From Natrinema pellirubrum DSM 15624 (GTDB lineage Archaea > Halobacteriota > Halobacteria > Halobacteriales > Natrialbaceae): a DNA stretch of 64,000 bases. A program made the translations under genes and the position numbers. The DNA is taken from the NCBI RefSeq assembly GCF_000230735.2, contig NC_019963.1, positions 211,822 through 275,821 of the forward strand, in the 5' to 3' direction. The notes under the pieces were generated by a model. It was not told the DNA's origin, searched no databases, and saw only the letters and a list, made by a program, of their open reading frames with translations. This document shows positions 1-9,483 of the stretch, piece by piece (position 1 is the stretch's first letter; each line of letters begins with the position of its first letter).

Positions 1-1589
1 TTGCGGTTCCCGGAGAGCACGCTCGTCGCCCAGAGGTCGTGTTCGTCGATGGCATCCTCGACGGAGTCGGAAAGCGGTCCGGCGTTCCCGATGCAGGTCG
101 TACAGCCATAGCCGACGACGTGGTAGCCGAGCGCCTCGAGGTCGCCGAGCAGATCCGATTCCTCGAGGTACTCGGTGACGACCCGGCTCCCGGGGGCCAG
201 GCTGGTCTTGACGTGCGGCGGGACGTCGATGCCGGCCTCGACGGCGTTCCGGGCGAGTAGCCCGGCAGCGATCATCACGGAGGGGTTGGAGGTGTTCGTA
301 CAGCTGGTGATGGCGCTCACCGCGATCGAGCCGTCGCCGAACTCGGTCGTCCGACCGTTCGGCATCTCGATCTCGTATTTTTCGTCGAGGTCGCCGTCGT
401 CGACCTCGTCTGCGAGTAGTTTGCGGAACTGCGTTTCCATGTCGCCCAACGCAATGCGCTGGTTCGGTTCGCTCGGCCCCGAGAGGCTGGGCTCGATGTC
501 GCCGAGGTCGAGTTCGACTTCCTCGGTGTATTCGGGGTTCTGCTCGCCGAACAGTCCCTGTTCGTCCAGGTACTGCTGGACGACATCGATGTGGTCGGGA
601 TCGCGCCCGGTGAGTTCGAGATACTCGAGGGTGGCCTCGTCGACCGGGAACATGCTGATGGTCGATCCCTGTTCGGGTGCCATGTTCGAGATGGTCGCCC
701 GGTCGGCGACGGTCAGCTCGGAGACGCCGGGCCCGTAGAACTCGACGAACCGATCGACGACGCCGACCTGCCGAAGTCGTTCGGTGACGTGAAGGACGAG
801 GTCAGTCGCCGTCGCCCCGTCGGGGAGTTCACCCGTGAGTTTGACGCCGACGACCTCGGGGAGGGTCATCGTAATTGGCTGGCCGAGCATGGCCGCTTCG
901 GCTTCGATGCCGCCAACGCCCCAGCCGACGACGCCGATGCCGCCGATCATCGGTGTGTGGCTGTCGGTTCCGACGAGCGTGTCTGGGATCAGCCAGTTCT
1001 CGCCGTCCTGCTCGCGCTCGTGGACGACCCGCCCAAGATATTCGAGGTTCACCTGATGGACGATGCCCGTTCCCGGCGGGACGACGCTGAAGTCCTCGAA
1101 GGCGTTCTGGGCCCACTTCAGCGCCCGATACCGTTCGCTGTTGCGCTCGTATTCGAGTTCGACGTTTTTGTCGTAGGCGTCTTCGCTGCCGAAGTAGTCG
1201 ACCTGGACGCTGTGGTCGATGACCAGATCGATTGGGACCTCGGGTTCGACGAGGGTTGGGTCGCGGTCCTTGCGTTCGACGGACGACCGGAGTGCGGCAA
1301 GGTCCACGACGGCGGGGACGCCGGTGAGGTCCTGGAGGACGACCCGTGAGGGTTGGAACGGGATGTCGGCGTCGGACACGTCCGGTTGCCAGCCAGCGAG
1401 GCCACGGACATCGTCCTCGGTAACGTCCTCCCCATCGACGTTTCGGAGGACGGATTCGAGCAGGATTCGGATGCTGACCGGCAGGTCATCGAGGTCACAA
1501 AGGCCCTGCTCTTCGAGGACCGTGAGGTCCGCTATCTTGTAAGTCGTTCCGTCGGCTTCGAACTCGCGGATCGCCTCGAATGGATTCAT
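1..1589 (-). CDS. acnA: Aconitate hydratase, AcnA type (N-terminal 529 aa; runs off the left edge)
   Basis: Enzyme of the TCA cycle that isomerises citrate to isocitrate with a 4Fe-4S cluster in the cytosol. Reading leftward from an ATG at 1589 the frame stays open to the window edge. It contains the AcnA landmarks: SCTNTSNPSVM, then GCTTCIGNAGPL, whose cysteines bind the cluster, and finally SVLSGNRN at the cut end. AcnA-type enzymes are about 900 residues, so roughly the last 40% (including the swivel domain) lies outside the window. A second, shorter aconitase is encoded at 12006-13979. Family assignment is firm; the gene is incomplete only because of the window. Confidence 0.95.
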   Translation of the reverse strand, partial: MNPFEAIREFEADGTTYKIADLTVLEEQGLCDLDDLPVSIRILLESVLRNVDGEDVTEDDVRGLAGWQPDVSDADIPFQPSRVVLQDLTGVPAVVDLAALRSSVERKDRDPTLVEPEVPIDLVIDHSVQVDYFGSEDAYDKNVELEYERNSERYRALKWAQNAFEDFSVVPPGTGIVHQVNLEYLGRVVHEREQDGENWLIPDTLVGTDSHTPMIGGIGVVGWGVGGIEAEAAMLGQPITMTLPEVVGVKLTGELPDGATATDLVLHVTERLRQVGVVDRFVEFYGPGVSELTVADRATISNMAPEQGSTISMFPVDEATLEYLELTGRDPDHIDVVQQYLDEQGLFGEQNPEYTEEVELDLGDIEPSLSGPSEPNQRIALGDMETQFRKLLADEVDDGDLDEKYEIEMPNGRTTEFGDGSIAVSAITSCTNTSNPSVMIAAGLLARNAVEAGIDVPPHVKTSLAPGSRVVTEYLEESDLLGDLEALGYHVVGYGCTTCIGNAGPLSDSVEDAIDEHDLWATSVLSGNR

Positions 1590-1688
1590 AGCTTGGAAGA
1601 TAGTTCAGTGGGTGTCTCTTTATAACTGTGGATACCGCGGTGCAGCGGGGTCACGCTCTCTCTGTTCGGAGTCACACTCTGTTCGATG

Positions 1689-2186
1689 TCACGTGATGTT
1701 CGGGTCGAGGCGCTCGCGCTCGATTGGCCCGAGAACGACGAGAATCGGAACGAAAAGCAGGCCCGCAACCACGAACGGCGACTAGTACGCCACCGCGACG
1801 TACAGCAGCCCAGCGACTACTTGACCGAACGTTCAGGCGAGACCGCTGGCCGATGGCGTGAGTCCGAACGCCCCACCTTGGGCCTCGACAGTCGCGTTCA
1901 GCGAGACGTTCGTGAGCGCGTTTTCGACCGCGAGCGGTGTCGAGATCACGGCGAGTGCCACCGCGCCGGACTCGACCGGACCGATTGACGGAACGAACGA
2001 CCACGATAGCGAGAACGGAACAAGTACGAGCGTCACAACCTGGATCGCCGCGCCGGCGAGCGCGAGATGGTATTCACAAGTCACAAGGGCGGTTGCTCGG
2101 TAGTTGAATGAGGAGTGTAAGTGTTGAATCGATATCCAAATAGAAGCCAGCTCGCTCACTCTCATGGCGAACGTTCGCTCGCCCAC
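1689..2186 (-). pseudogene. Remnant of a membrane transporter (MFS-like C-terminal part)
   Basis: Leftward reading in one frame gives hydrophobic stretches typical of transporter helices (AGAAIQVVTLVLVPFSLSW, then TFGQVVAGLLYVAVAY, then SPFVVAGLLFVPILVVLG). They end in IERERLDPNIT and are broken by two in-frame stops, near 1832-1834 and 1783. The helix order and the basic/acidic tail after the last helix resemble the end of an MFS permease. The N-terminal two thirds is absent, and the first 40 or so residues look like non-coding sequence. This is inferred from hydropathy and the open frame between stops; no permease signature motif remains. Confidence 0.55.
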
Positions 2187-2542
2187 GTTCGAACGATTGG
2201 GACTTGAAGACAGCTCAGAAATCCAAGTACGGATTCCGCAAGATTCGAATCACTTGATTCCGGAGCTCGAGTAGTTTCGAGGAGAGTACTGACCGATTCG
2301 CGTCTTGGCGAAGTACTTGGAGGAGAGAAGCCTATGCATTGAGACGATCAGCCTCAACTTTTGGTATTACTTGGTTCGTCGTCGAGGACTTCTATCAGAT
2401 AGACGATCGGAGCGGCCCGGTTCACAGACGACATGTTGTGATTCGTGGTTAACTATCACACAATGCCACGAAATCCCCGAATCGGGTGTATTGGGAGTCT
2501 CGGTGCCATCGTTTTTTAGTTGATCGCGTACTCTGCTCAGTC
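2187..2542. other. Non-coding stretch, no gene seen
   Basis: Short open frames exist on both strands, but none has a recognisable product or the codon bias of the neighbours. It probably holds the promoter of the downstream universal stress gene and leftover sequence from the decayed transporter. Confidence 0.5.
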
Positions 2543-2938
2543 ATGTATGTGTTAGTGCCGATAGACGGATCCGAATGTAGTCGTCGTGCCCTCAGGCACG
2601 CAGTCGATGTTGTCACAGCTCGTACTGGTAGAATCGATGTGGTTCATTTCACGGATATTCGTACCGAGGCGACCGACGACGTTATCGAGGCTGCGGAGGA
2701 GATTTTTACGACGGCCGGTGTCGAGGGCGAGACGGAGATCATCACGGACACTCAGGTGAGTAAACCCCGATCCTCGACACACATCGGGAAGCGTGTTCTG
2801 CAGCTCGTCGATGACCGCGAGTACGACCACGTGATTATGGGGCATCATGGGACTGGTGCCGTAGGAGAACTCATTCTTGGGAGTACGGCGAAAACCGTGA
2901 TTGAGGCTGGTACCGTTCCTGTCACTGTCGTGCCCTGA
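2543..2938 (+). CDS. Universal stress protein, UspA family
   Basis: A 131-residue single-domain universal stress protein, probably an ATP-binding cytosolic stress factor. It starts MYVLVPIDGSECS, the usual first beta strand and loop of the family. At residues 100-114 it carries GHHGTGAVGELILGS, the G-x2-G-x9-G-(S/T) nucleotide-binding signature. The open frame extends 19 codons further upstream, but the ATG at 2543 fits the family start exactly. It precedes a cation exchanger by 66 bp on the same strand, so the two may be co-transcribed. The specific stress is not visible from sequence. Confidence 0.9.
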   Translation: MYVLVPIDGSECSRRALRHAVDVVTARTGRIDVVHFTDIRTEATDDVIEAAEEIFTTAGVEGETEIITDTQVSKPRSSTHIGKRVLQLVDDREYDHVIMGHHGTGAVGELILGSTAKTVIEAGTVPVTVVP

Positions 2939-3004
2939 GTGGATGTGGGTACTCACGAGCCGCGGACATAGAACCGCTTAACTGACGGGCTACAGAACGC
3001 TGAG

Positions 3005-4186
3005 ATGATGATCGGTGGCACTCTTGAGCTACCCTTGTTGGTCAGCTTTCGGGTTATCGAAAATCTTGGATTGCTTATCACGTCATTCCTCCTCTTGTTA
3101 CTCGGCGCCGAGATCTTCACGAACGGTGTCGAGTGGCTTGGACATCGACTGGGTGTCTCGGAGAGCGCAACGGGTTCGATTCTGGCAGCGGTCGGGACGG
3201 CGCTTCCCGAGACGATGATCCCGGTGATCGCTATCATCCATGGGTTTCTGACGGGTGATACTGCAGCTGCAGACCATGTCGGCGTTGGGGCAATTCTTGG
3301 AGCACCGTTTATGCTCGCAACGATTGCTATGTTTCTAGTTGGGGCAAGTGTTCTGTACTTCTCGGAACGACGCCTTCACGGTCAGGAGTTTCACTTTAAT
3401 GCGGCCGCAACGCGCCGTGACCTCCGATTCTTTCTCATTGGGTTCTCTCTGGCGTTGCTGGCCGCTGTTCTCCCGTCGAACCTGTCTCTTGGACCAGTCC
3501 CTGTTACCGTCGGGATCGCAGGGGTGCTGGTCGGACTCTACGGTCTGTACGTGTATCGGTCGCTCCAGCACGGCGAACTTATCGCAGATGACGGACTCGA
3601 CTCGCTGTATGTCGGCCGCATCGTCGAACGAAGCGAGGATCTTCTGTCGGATACTGCTTCATCAAGCAATCACGGTAGTGACCCGCATCGCGGGCTGGTC
3701 TTCGTCCAGACGCTTCTCGCACTGGTCATTATCGTCGCCGGCGCCCAACTGTTCGTAACTGAGGTCCAGTATTTCTCAGTCACCGTCTTGCATTTTCCCC
3801 CTGCCATCTTGGCGTTATTACTCGCACCACTCGCCACCGAGCTCCCCGAGAAGTTCAACAGCATCATCTGGATTTCGCGGGATAAAGACACTCTCGCGAT
3901 CGGGAACATCACCGGGGCGATGGCGTTTCAAAGCACCCTCCCTGTGATGCTCGGGGTTCTGTTCACATCGTGGAATCTCACATTTACGTGGGGCACGACT
4001 GGCTTTTTGAATGCCTTCTCGGCTATCTTGGCGCTACTGAGCGGGGCGATTCTGTACCACCGAGCGGGGTCGGTCGGGGATGCAAATATGCAACCGTTGC
4101 CCTTTTTCGTAGGCGGAATCCTGTATCTCATCTTTATCATCGTCGTTCTATACCATGTTTTTTATCTGGGTATCTCCGTCAGTTGA
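3005..4186 (+). CDS. Ca2+/Na+:cation antiporter family membrane protein (CaCA)
   Basis: A 393-residue integral membrane protein with about ten hydrophobic segments. It shows the two inverted alpha repeats of CaCA exchangers: SILAAVGTALPET around residues 58-70, and LLAPLATELPEKFNS around residues 268-285. Each has the conserved (T/A)xLPE acidic ion-binding motif. A soluble loop near residues 190-235 separates the halves. The likely role is exchange of Ca2+ or another cation against Na+ or H+ across the cell membrane. Substrate cannot be fixed from sequence. The gene follows the Usp gene closely. Confidence 0.88.
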   Translation: MMIGGTLELPLLVSFRVIENLGLLITSFLLLLLGAEIFTNGVEWLGHRLGVSESATGSILAAVGTALPETMIPVIAIIHGFLTGDTAAADHVGVGAILGAPFMLATIAMFLVGASVLYFSERRLHGQEFHFNAAATRRDLRFFLIGFSLALLAAVLPSNLSLGPVPVTVGIAGVLVGLYGLYVYRSLQHGELIADDGLDSLYVGRIVERSEDLLSDTASSSNHGSDPHRGLVFVQTLLALVIIVAGAQLFVTEVQYFSVTVLHFPPAILALLLAPLATELPEKFNSIIWISRDKDTLAIGNITGAMAFQSTLPVMLGVLFTSWNLTFTWGTTGFLNAFSAILALLSGAILYHRAGSVGDANMQPLPFFVGGILYLIFIIVVLYHVFYLGISVS

Positions 4187-4345
4187 GATCCTCACTGATT
4201 GGGATACGGTACAGCACATATGAGACCGATTCAAGCTGAACTTCATCTCGTCCGAGACAGGTCGCGGCGATAGCTCGTCGATCCAAAGAGGGAGAGTGAC
4301 CACGTTTATTAGCGGGCAGACCCTGTCTTCCGGTAGAACAAAACA

Positions 4346-5098
4346 ATGGGATGCAAGGTCGACCCCATCATCGAACGCCACTCGCTGACCGTGCCTGATC
4401 CGGGCTACGAGTCGGTCGACGAGTATCTGGTGGCGCGATGGACTGGTGCTGACGGGCGGTCTTCTGTCGGGTACAAAACACTCACCGAATGGTTCAATAA
4501 ACGGCTATTGAAGCGGTTATACGAAGATCACAGTCGAGACACGGTAAGTGCACACCTCGATCGCGAGTACGAGCTCATCACCGGCGACGAGGACCTCCAA
4601 CGGGATGAATTGGCGGCGGATATCGCGACGGATGGTTTCGATATCGACGAACTCGCCACGATGATGGTATCGTGGAGTACGATGCGGCACCACCTCAAGG
4701 ACTGTCTCGGAGCCGAGAAAGACACGTCCACCGCAGAGACGGATTGGGAGTCGAACACCGTCCAGATGGCCCGAGAACGAGCGACAGAGAAAGCCCAGTC
4801 AGTCCTCTCGTCCCTCCATTCGAAGAACCGCCTTCGGGACGCAGACCAGGCCGAGGTCGATGTGCAGGTCAAACTCCGCTGTCCGGAGTGTTCGGTCCGA
4901 GTGCCATTCGAGGATGCAGTTGAGCGCGGCTACGTGTGTCGTACGCACGCCGAAACTCCGTCTGAAGAACCGGAGAGGGAGCGCGTTCAGAATCAGTATT
5001 CGTCGCTGGCACTCTCGTACGTCGCCATAGAGGCGCTTCAGGCGGTGGTCTCTGGAGAACCGTTCCTCCTCGAAGCTGCCACGATCGCTGCTTTCTAA
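4346..5098 (+). CDS. rdfA: RdfA family protein (rod-determining factor-like)
   Basis: A 250-residue soluble acidic protein. The opening (MGCKVDPIIERHSLTVPD, then LVARWTG and GYKTLTEWFNKRLLK) resembles what I know of the haloarchaeal RdfA family, which has been linked to rod shape. The C-terminal third has a cysteine cluster, CPEC near residues 178-181 and a further Cys near 197, which suggests a small zinc-ribbon-like element. It lies 2 bp before an SMC-like ATPase, an arrangement I associate with this family. Family recognition is from memory of the sequence pattern; no catalytic residues are evident. Multiple paralogs per genome are common, so this need not be the shape-determining copy. 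Confidence 0.7.
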   Translation: MGCKVDPIIERHSLTVPDPGYESVDEYLVARWTGADGRSSVGYKTLTEWFNKRLLKRLYEDHSRDTVSAHLDREYELITGDEDLQRDELAADIATDGFDIDELATMMVSWSTMRHHLKDCLGAEKDTSTAETDWESNTVQMARERATEKAQSVLSSLHSKNRLRDADQAEVDVQVKLRCPECSVRVPFEDAVERGYVCRTHAETPSEEPERERVQNQYSSLALSYVAIEALQAVVSGEPFLLEAATIAAF

Positions 5099-5100
5099 TC

Positions 5101-6885
5101 ATGACGTGGCATCTTTCCCTGACGAACATCGCCGGGATCCGACACGGTGAGGCCCATATCGAGTCAGGCATTAATGCTGTCCGCGCCAGTAACTGGCAGG
5201 GAAAGTCCAGTTTCCTCGCCGGTATCCAGACTGCATTGGGCACAGCAACACCCCTGACTGAGGGACAGGCCTCCGGGGAGGTCAACTTGCAGACCGACGC
5301 GGACGAAATCACGATCCAGTTGGAACGGACCAACGGGACCGTTTCTCGCTCCGGACAGCCCTATCTGGCAGAGGAATACGATCGTGTCTGTGCAGAGCTG
5401 TTCGCGTTCCTGGACGAGGACAACGAGATCCGGCAGGCCGTCCGAGCTGGCGAGAACCTGGAAAACCTTCTCACACGCCCCCTGGATTTCGAGAATATCG
5501 ACGAACAGATTGCCGATCTCCGTCACGAACGTGAGCAGGTCGAGCGGGAACTCGATCGAGCGGACAAGGCTGCTGATCGACTCCCGGATCTACAACAGCA
5601 GGTCACGAGCCTCGAAGACGATCTCGAAGAATTGCGTGCCGAACGTGATGAACTCGAGGAAGACCCTGCCGGCGACAGCGATGCCCGTGAGGAACTGAGC
5701 GAGTTGCGGGCCGAACGCGACCGCGTGACGACCAAGATCAACCGTCTCGAAACGACTGCCGAACGCGTTCGTGACACACTCTCGGAGAAACAGGACGAAC
5801 TAGAATCGCTCACGATTCCTTCAGAGACCAACATCGAAGGCGATCTTGAACGTCTCCAAACCGAACTGCGTGATCTCGAACGTGACAAGGAACTACTGCA
5901 GTCGGTCTACGAGGCGAACAAACGGGTCCTCGACGAAGGTCGTGTCGAACTTCTCACGAAGGTATCGCACGATATGCTATCGGACTCGGTCGCCTGTTGG
6001 CTCTGTGGAAGTGATACGGAGCGCGAGGAGATCGAGGGACAGCTCGCGGCACTCGATGAGCGAATTAGCGACCTCCGCTCGAAGGCAGCCGAGAGCCGCG
6101 AGCGTGTCGAAGAGCTCGAATCAAAGCGTGACGAGATTTCACAGGCACGACGCCGGGAAACCGAGTTGACCGATCGAATTGGGGAACTCAGGTCCCGTCT
6201 CGCTGAAACCGAGGAGAGTCTCGACACGGCTCGTGACCGCCGCGACGACCTCGAGTCCCGTCTCGAGGATCTTGAGGAGGTCGTCGACACGACCGAGGAC
6301 CGACTCACGGACCTCGAAAGCGAGATCAAGTACACTGAAGCGGAGTTAGCCGATGTCCGTGACGAACTCGAGGAGACCGAGACGTTTGCAGCACAACGGG
6401 ATGGGCTTGAAGACGAGTACGAGTCGTTGACAGACGACATTACGGATCTTCGCACCCGGAAAGACGAGATCAAGCAGCGAACGCGTGATGCCTTTTCTAC
6501 GGCGTTGGCGGATCTGCTGGAGGAGTTCGATACGGGCTTCGAGACGGCTCGCCTCACGAGTACGTTCGATCTCGTCGTTGCCCGAGAGGGACGAGAGGCA
6601 CAGCTAGACGCGTTGAGTGAGGGTGAACGGGAACTTCTCGGAATCGTTGCGGCACTTGCTGGCCACGAGGCATTCGACGTCGGTGAGCGCGTCCCGGTGA
6701 TGCTCCTCGACGAACTCGGTGGCCTTGCCAGTGAGAATCTCCAAATCCTGGTCGAGTACTTGGCGGCGCGAACTGAATATCTCGTTCTTACGGCGTTCCC
6801 AGAACATGAGGGACTCGAAGCGAATGTGCTGTCGCCAGCTGATTGGCAAGTCGTTTCACATGAGCCGGACGTCGAGGCGGCGTAG
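5101..6885 (+). CDS. Archaeal SMC-related coiled-coil ATPase (Sph-like)
   Basis: A 594-residue, Rad50/SMC-like protein. The N-terminus has a Walker A-like ASNWQGKSS (residues 29-37). Two long heptad-rich, Glu/Arg-rich coiled coils flank a hinge with CWLC (residues 298-301), a zinc-hook-type CxxC. The C-terminus has the ABC signature LSEGERELL (from about 505) and the Walker B MLLDELGGL (from about 533). It should therefore bind ATP head-to-head, with the coils joined at the hook. It is much shorter than true SMC (about 1,200) or Rad50 (about 900). It starts 2 bp after the rdfA-like gene and is probably translated with it, which suggests a shared function in chromosome or cell-shape organisation. 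Confidence 0.88.
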   Translation: MTWHLSLTNIAGIRHGEAHIESGINAVRASNWQGKSSFLAGIQTALGTATPLTEGQASGEVNLQTDADEITIQLERTNGTVSRSGQPYLAEEYDRVCAELFAFLDEDNEIRQAVRAGENLENLLTRPLDFENIDEQIADLRHEREQVERELDRADKAADRLPDLQQQVTSLEDDLEELRAERDELEEDPAGDSDAREELSELRAERDRVTTKINRLETTAERVRDTLSEKQDELESLTIPSETNIEGDLERLQTELRDLERDKELLQSVYEANKRVLDEGRVELLTKVSHDMLSDSVACWLCGSDTEREEIEGQLAALDERISDLRSKAAESRERVEELESKRDEISQARRRETELTDRIGELRSRLAETEESLDTARDRRDDLESRLEDLEEVVDTTEDRLTDLESEIKYTEAELADVRDELEETETFAAQRDGLEDEYESLTDDITDLRTRKDEIKQRTRDAFSTALADLLEEFDTGFETARLTSTFDLVVAREGREAQLDALSEGERELLGIVAALAGHEAFDVGERVPVMLLDELGGLASENLQILVEYLAARTEYLVLTAFPEHEGLEANVLSPADWQVVSHEPDVEAA

Positions 6886-6999
6886 TCAGGCCAACCCGCT
6901 CCACAGTGTCTCGGAGTCTCTCAGACCGACCAACCAGACAAGAATGACCTTATTCCGTGAGTGGAAGCAGGATCCCAAATATAAAGGGTGAAAGAAAAA

Positions 7000-7805
7000 A
7001 TGCCCCTCGCCTCGGGCGCGTATACACTATTTGCTGACCCTGACGGTCGCTACTCCTCGCCACGCAAGTTTGTCGGCGGGATAACTGCTGGCGCACTCAG
7101 CGGCTGGCTCGCCCTCGAGGTGAGCGCACGAATTTGGTATCTACCCCCGCCCGAACAGTTGCAGGTTCACGCCAGTGCAGCTGCGCTCGGAATCTTTCTC
7201 ACCGGTGTCGTAACATGGGGGCTGTCGCTGGAAGAACCCACGGCATTCTCGACTTCCCTCCTCGTCCTCGTAACTGGCGCCGAGCGGCTGACGTACGTGA
7301 CCGGAATCGTGGTCTCGAGTCTCCTCGTCGCCGGTGTGTTCGTGGTCTGGCGACGCCGCGTCTATCACGAACGGGCACGCTACCTGTTCCAATCCGCCCA
7401 GAGCGACGATCAGATTCTCGTCCCGGTTCGCGGCGATGCTACTGATTCAGTAGTCCTGTTCGCTGCACGGTTGGCCGCTGCTCACGATGCCGGAAAGATC
7501 GTTCTCATGAAAACGGTCAGTACGGAGACGATCGAAAAAACGGAAACAGAACTGGAAGCGACCGGACGAGAATCTGTTTCTGGAGACAGTGACGAACCGT
7601 CAGAGGACTCCGTCACCCAGGCGGCTGAAGAGCACCTCGCCGAACAGCAACTTCGCGACCTTGAACGACTCCAGGATCGGATCGCCTCCGTCGTCGACGT
7701 GCCCTGTGAATTCGTCGTCGCCGTCGAAGATGGTTCTGCCGGCGAAACCGTTCTCAGGACTGCAGAAACCGAGAATTGTGATTTGATCGTCTGCCCCTAT
7801 GAAAC
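7000..7805 (+). pseudogene. HPP-USP fusion protein, N-terminal fragment (interrupted by IS)
   Basis: An N-terminal membrane domain of about 125 residues with four hydrophobic segments resembles the HPP family. It is followed by a universal-stress-protein domain starting at DDQILVPVRGDATDSV. The frame runs into the insertion element and stops at 7815, ten bases inside it, so the second USP domain is cut off. That domain continues in frame at 8740-9196 after removal of the element and one copy of its 8-bp target repeat: PYE T joins to TEEDDPSPFVRR. The upstream in-frame GTG at 6988 is an alternative start; I prefer ATG 7000. The fragment may still be translated, but the original protein of about 420 residues is lost. 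Confidence 0.85.
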
Positions 7806-8731
7806 TGCTCTGTAGGATCGCTAGACGGCGGGGCCACGGCTACGCTATATTGGTAGAATGCGAAGAGGCGGGTGTATGTGCTCCGAAATCCGCCTCTTCA
7901 CTCGTGAATCGGTGGCGAGAGCAAAAGACGTTGTCGCGAACCCTGCCGAACCGGCCGATCCAGTGGGTGGCGGCAGCTACGCCGAATGGGCGATGCTGAC
8001 GGTGAATGCCCTCCGGGTTGAGTTGGGCAAATCCTACCGCGGGACGTGTGATTTGCTCGCGGAGATGCCCGGCATTCTGGCCGAGATCGGCCTCTCGCGC
8101 GTGCCACACTTCACGACGGTCCACGCGTGGTTCGTCGAAGTGCCGACCGAGCGCTGGCGGGCGTTTCTGGGCGCCTCCGCCCAGAAACGCAGCGGCCACG
8201 CCGCGCTCGACGCAACCGGCTTCGACCGCGACCATCCCAGCCGTCACTACGCCCAGCGCGCGCACTACCACCTGCGCGCGCTGAAAGTCACCGCGCTCGT
8301 CGACGTCGAGACGCTCTACATCACCGATATTCACTCGGCGGCGGGCAAACCGTCGGACTTCCGGGTCGGCCCACAGGTCGCCCGGCGCAACGCGGGCGAC
8401 CTGCGGAGCCTCGCGGCCGATTCGGGCTACGACTCGATGGCGTTCCGGGGCGGACTCCGTGAAAACGGCGTTCGACCACTGATCAAACACCGGATCCTCG
8501 CGCCGTTCGACCACGCCCACAACGGTCGGATGGACACCGACGCGTACAACCAGCGCTGGATGGCCGAAACCGCCTTTTCCAGCCTCAAACGCACGCTCGG
8601 TGCCACTGTCCACGCGCGCAGCTGGTGGCTGGAATTCCGCGAGATGACGCTGAAAGCGACCGTCTACAACCTCCGCCGGAGCGTCAGATATTCGTGAAAA
8701 TCACGCAGATGCCGGGCGATCCTACAGAGCA
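7806..8731 (+). mobile_element. IS5 family (ISH1-like) insertion sequence, complete, 926 bp
   Basis: The element is bounded by perfect 16-bp inverted repeats, TGCTCTGTAGGATCGC at 7806-7821 and its complement at 8716-8731. An 8-bp direct target duplication, TATGAAAC, lies at 7798-7805 and 8732-8739. It carries one transposase gene. Ends and duplication are intact, so the insertion looks recent and the element potentially active. It sits inside the HPP-USP gene. An 8-bp duplication agrees with the ISH1-type branch of IS5. Confidence 0.95.
7858..8697 (+). CDS. IS5 family transposase
   Basis: A 279-residue DDE transposase. Recognisable catalytic-region motifs are ALDATGFDRDH (first Asp), LAADSGYDS (second Asp) and ETAFSSLKRTLG (Glu, with the K/R that follows in IS5 proteins). 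The reading frame is complete, starting at ATG 7858; a later ATG at 7876 (MCSEIRL) is possible. The gene fills most of the element between the inverted repeats. Codon use is G+C-richer than in the interrupted host gene, as expected for a mobile gene. Confidence 0.93.
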   Translation: MRRGGCMCSEIRLFTRESVARAKDVVANPAEPADPVGGGSYAEWAMLTVNALRVELGKSYRGTCDLLAEMPGILAEIGLSRVPHFTTVHAWFVEVPTERWRAFLGASAQKRSGHAALDATGFDRDHPSRHYAQRAHYHLRALKVTALVDVETLYITDIHSAAGKPSDFRVGPQVARRNAGDLRSLAADSGYDSMAFRGGLRENGVRPLIKHRILAPFDHAHNGRMDTDAYNQRWMAETAFSSLKRTLGATVHARSWWLEFREMTLKATVYNLRRSVRYS

Positions 8732-8739
8732 TATGAAAC

Positions 8740-9196
8740 CGAGGAGGACGATCCGAGCCCATTTGTTCGACGGATCCTGAATGGAAATTCGGATGCCATC
8801 GTGTTCCGGTCATCGAACGGGCGGACGAACTGGCAGCGCATCCTGGTGATGGTTCGCTCGTCGGGGGAGCTCGCCAACGCAATGCTCGATTTCGCCAATC
8901 GACTTCTCCCCAGTGGGGGAACAATTAGTGCGTGTACCTGTGTGTCCAAGCGACGCGAGCGACGAATGGCCGAGATAATGCTCGAGAATCTCATCGAGTC
9001 GTTCACGGCACCGATTGAGACGCGAGTCGATAGCGGCTCGGTCGAAGCGTTCATCGATCGCAACGCGTCCCTCTACGATTTGGTCGTTATCGGGGCGAGT
9101 ACCGATCGAAGTGCTGTCTCACGTCTCGTTTCTACGCCGACATTCGAACGTATCCACGAGGTTGACTGTGATGTCGCACTCGTCCACCGGGCATAG
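8740..9196 (+). pseudogene. HPP-USP fusion protein, C-terminal fragment (second USP domain)
   Basis: This is the continuation of the gene broken at 7805. The frame opens with EEDDPSPFVRRILNGN and runs through a USP-like fold (NWQRILVMVRSSGELANAMLDF, then LYDLVVIGASTDRSAVSRLVSTPT) to a stop at 9196. A GTG at 8801 could restart translation and yield a free 131-residue USP-like domain. The rejoined gene has no stop or frameshift other than the element, so the inactivation appears to be due to the IS alone. Confidence 0.85.
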
Positions 9197-9351
9197 ATGG
9201 CTGCGTGGTCCTGATTTCAGGAATCGATATAACTATCGTATGGACTGTTGTATCGACCGCGAACGGTGAAGAGAATCGACTCTCCTTGTAGTGATCTGTC
9301 TGGGTTCTTCCGTTGTTGGGTCCGATACCTTATTGCTGCTTGAACCAGTTG

Positions 9352-9362
9352 TCTTTTATAAG
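9352..9362 (+). promoter_or_regulatory. Possible TATA box upstream of TBP gene
   Basis: TCTTTTATAAG has the TTTATA core of archaeal promoters. It lies about 120 bp before the ATG of the TBP gene, so it would imply an unusually long leader. The spacing makes the assignment tentative. Confidence 0.3.
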
Positions 9363-9483
9363 ACGATGCGAGCCAGTACATGAGTCGCCCCATTCAGTCA
9401 CCAGTACCTATGCAAACACGACAGCTAGGTCAGAAATGTAGCGCCCTGACGCACAGTAGACACCGAGACATTCATCGAGTGCT

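Noticed and set aside
2305..2523. 72-codon frame before the Usp gene
   Set aside because: Non-acidic, cysteine-rich composition unlike neighbouring proteins; likely chance.
5907..6557. Ser/Arg-rich minus-strand frame
   Set aside because: It is a mirror of the Glu/Asp-rich coiled coil of the SMC-like gene; low-complexity composition only.
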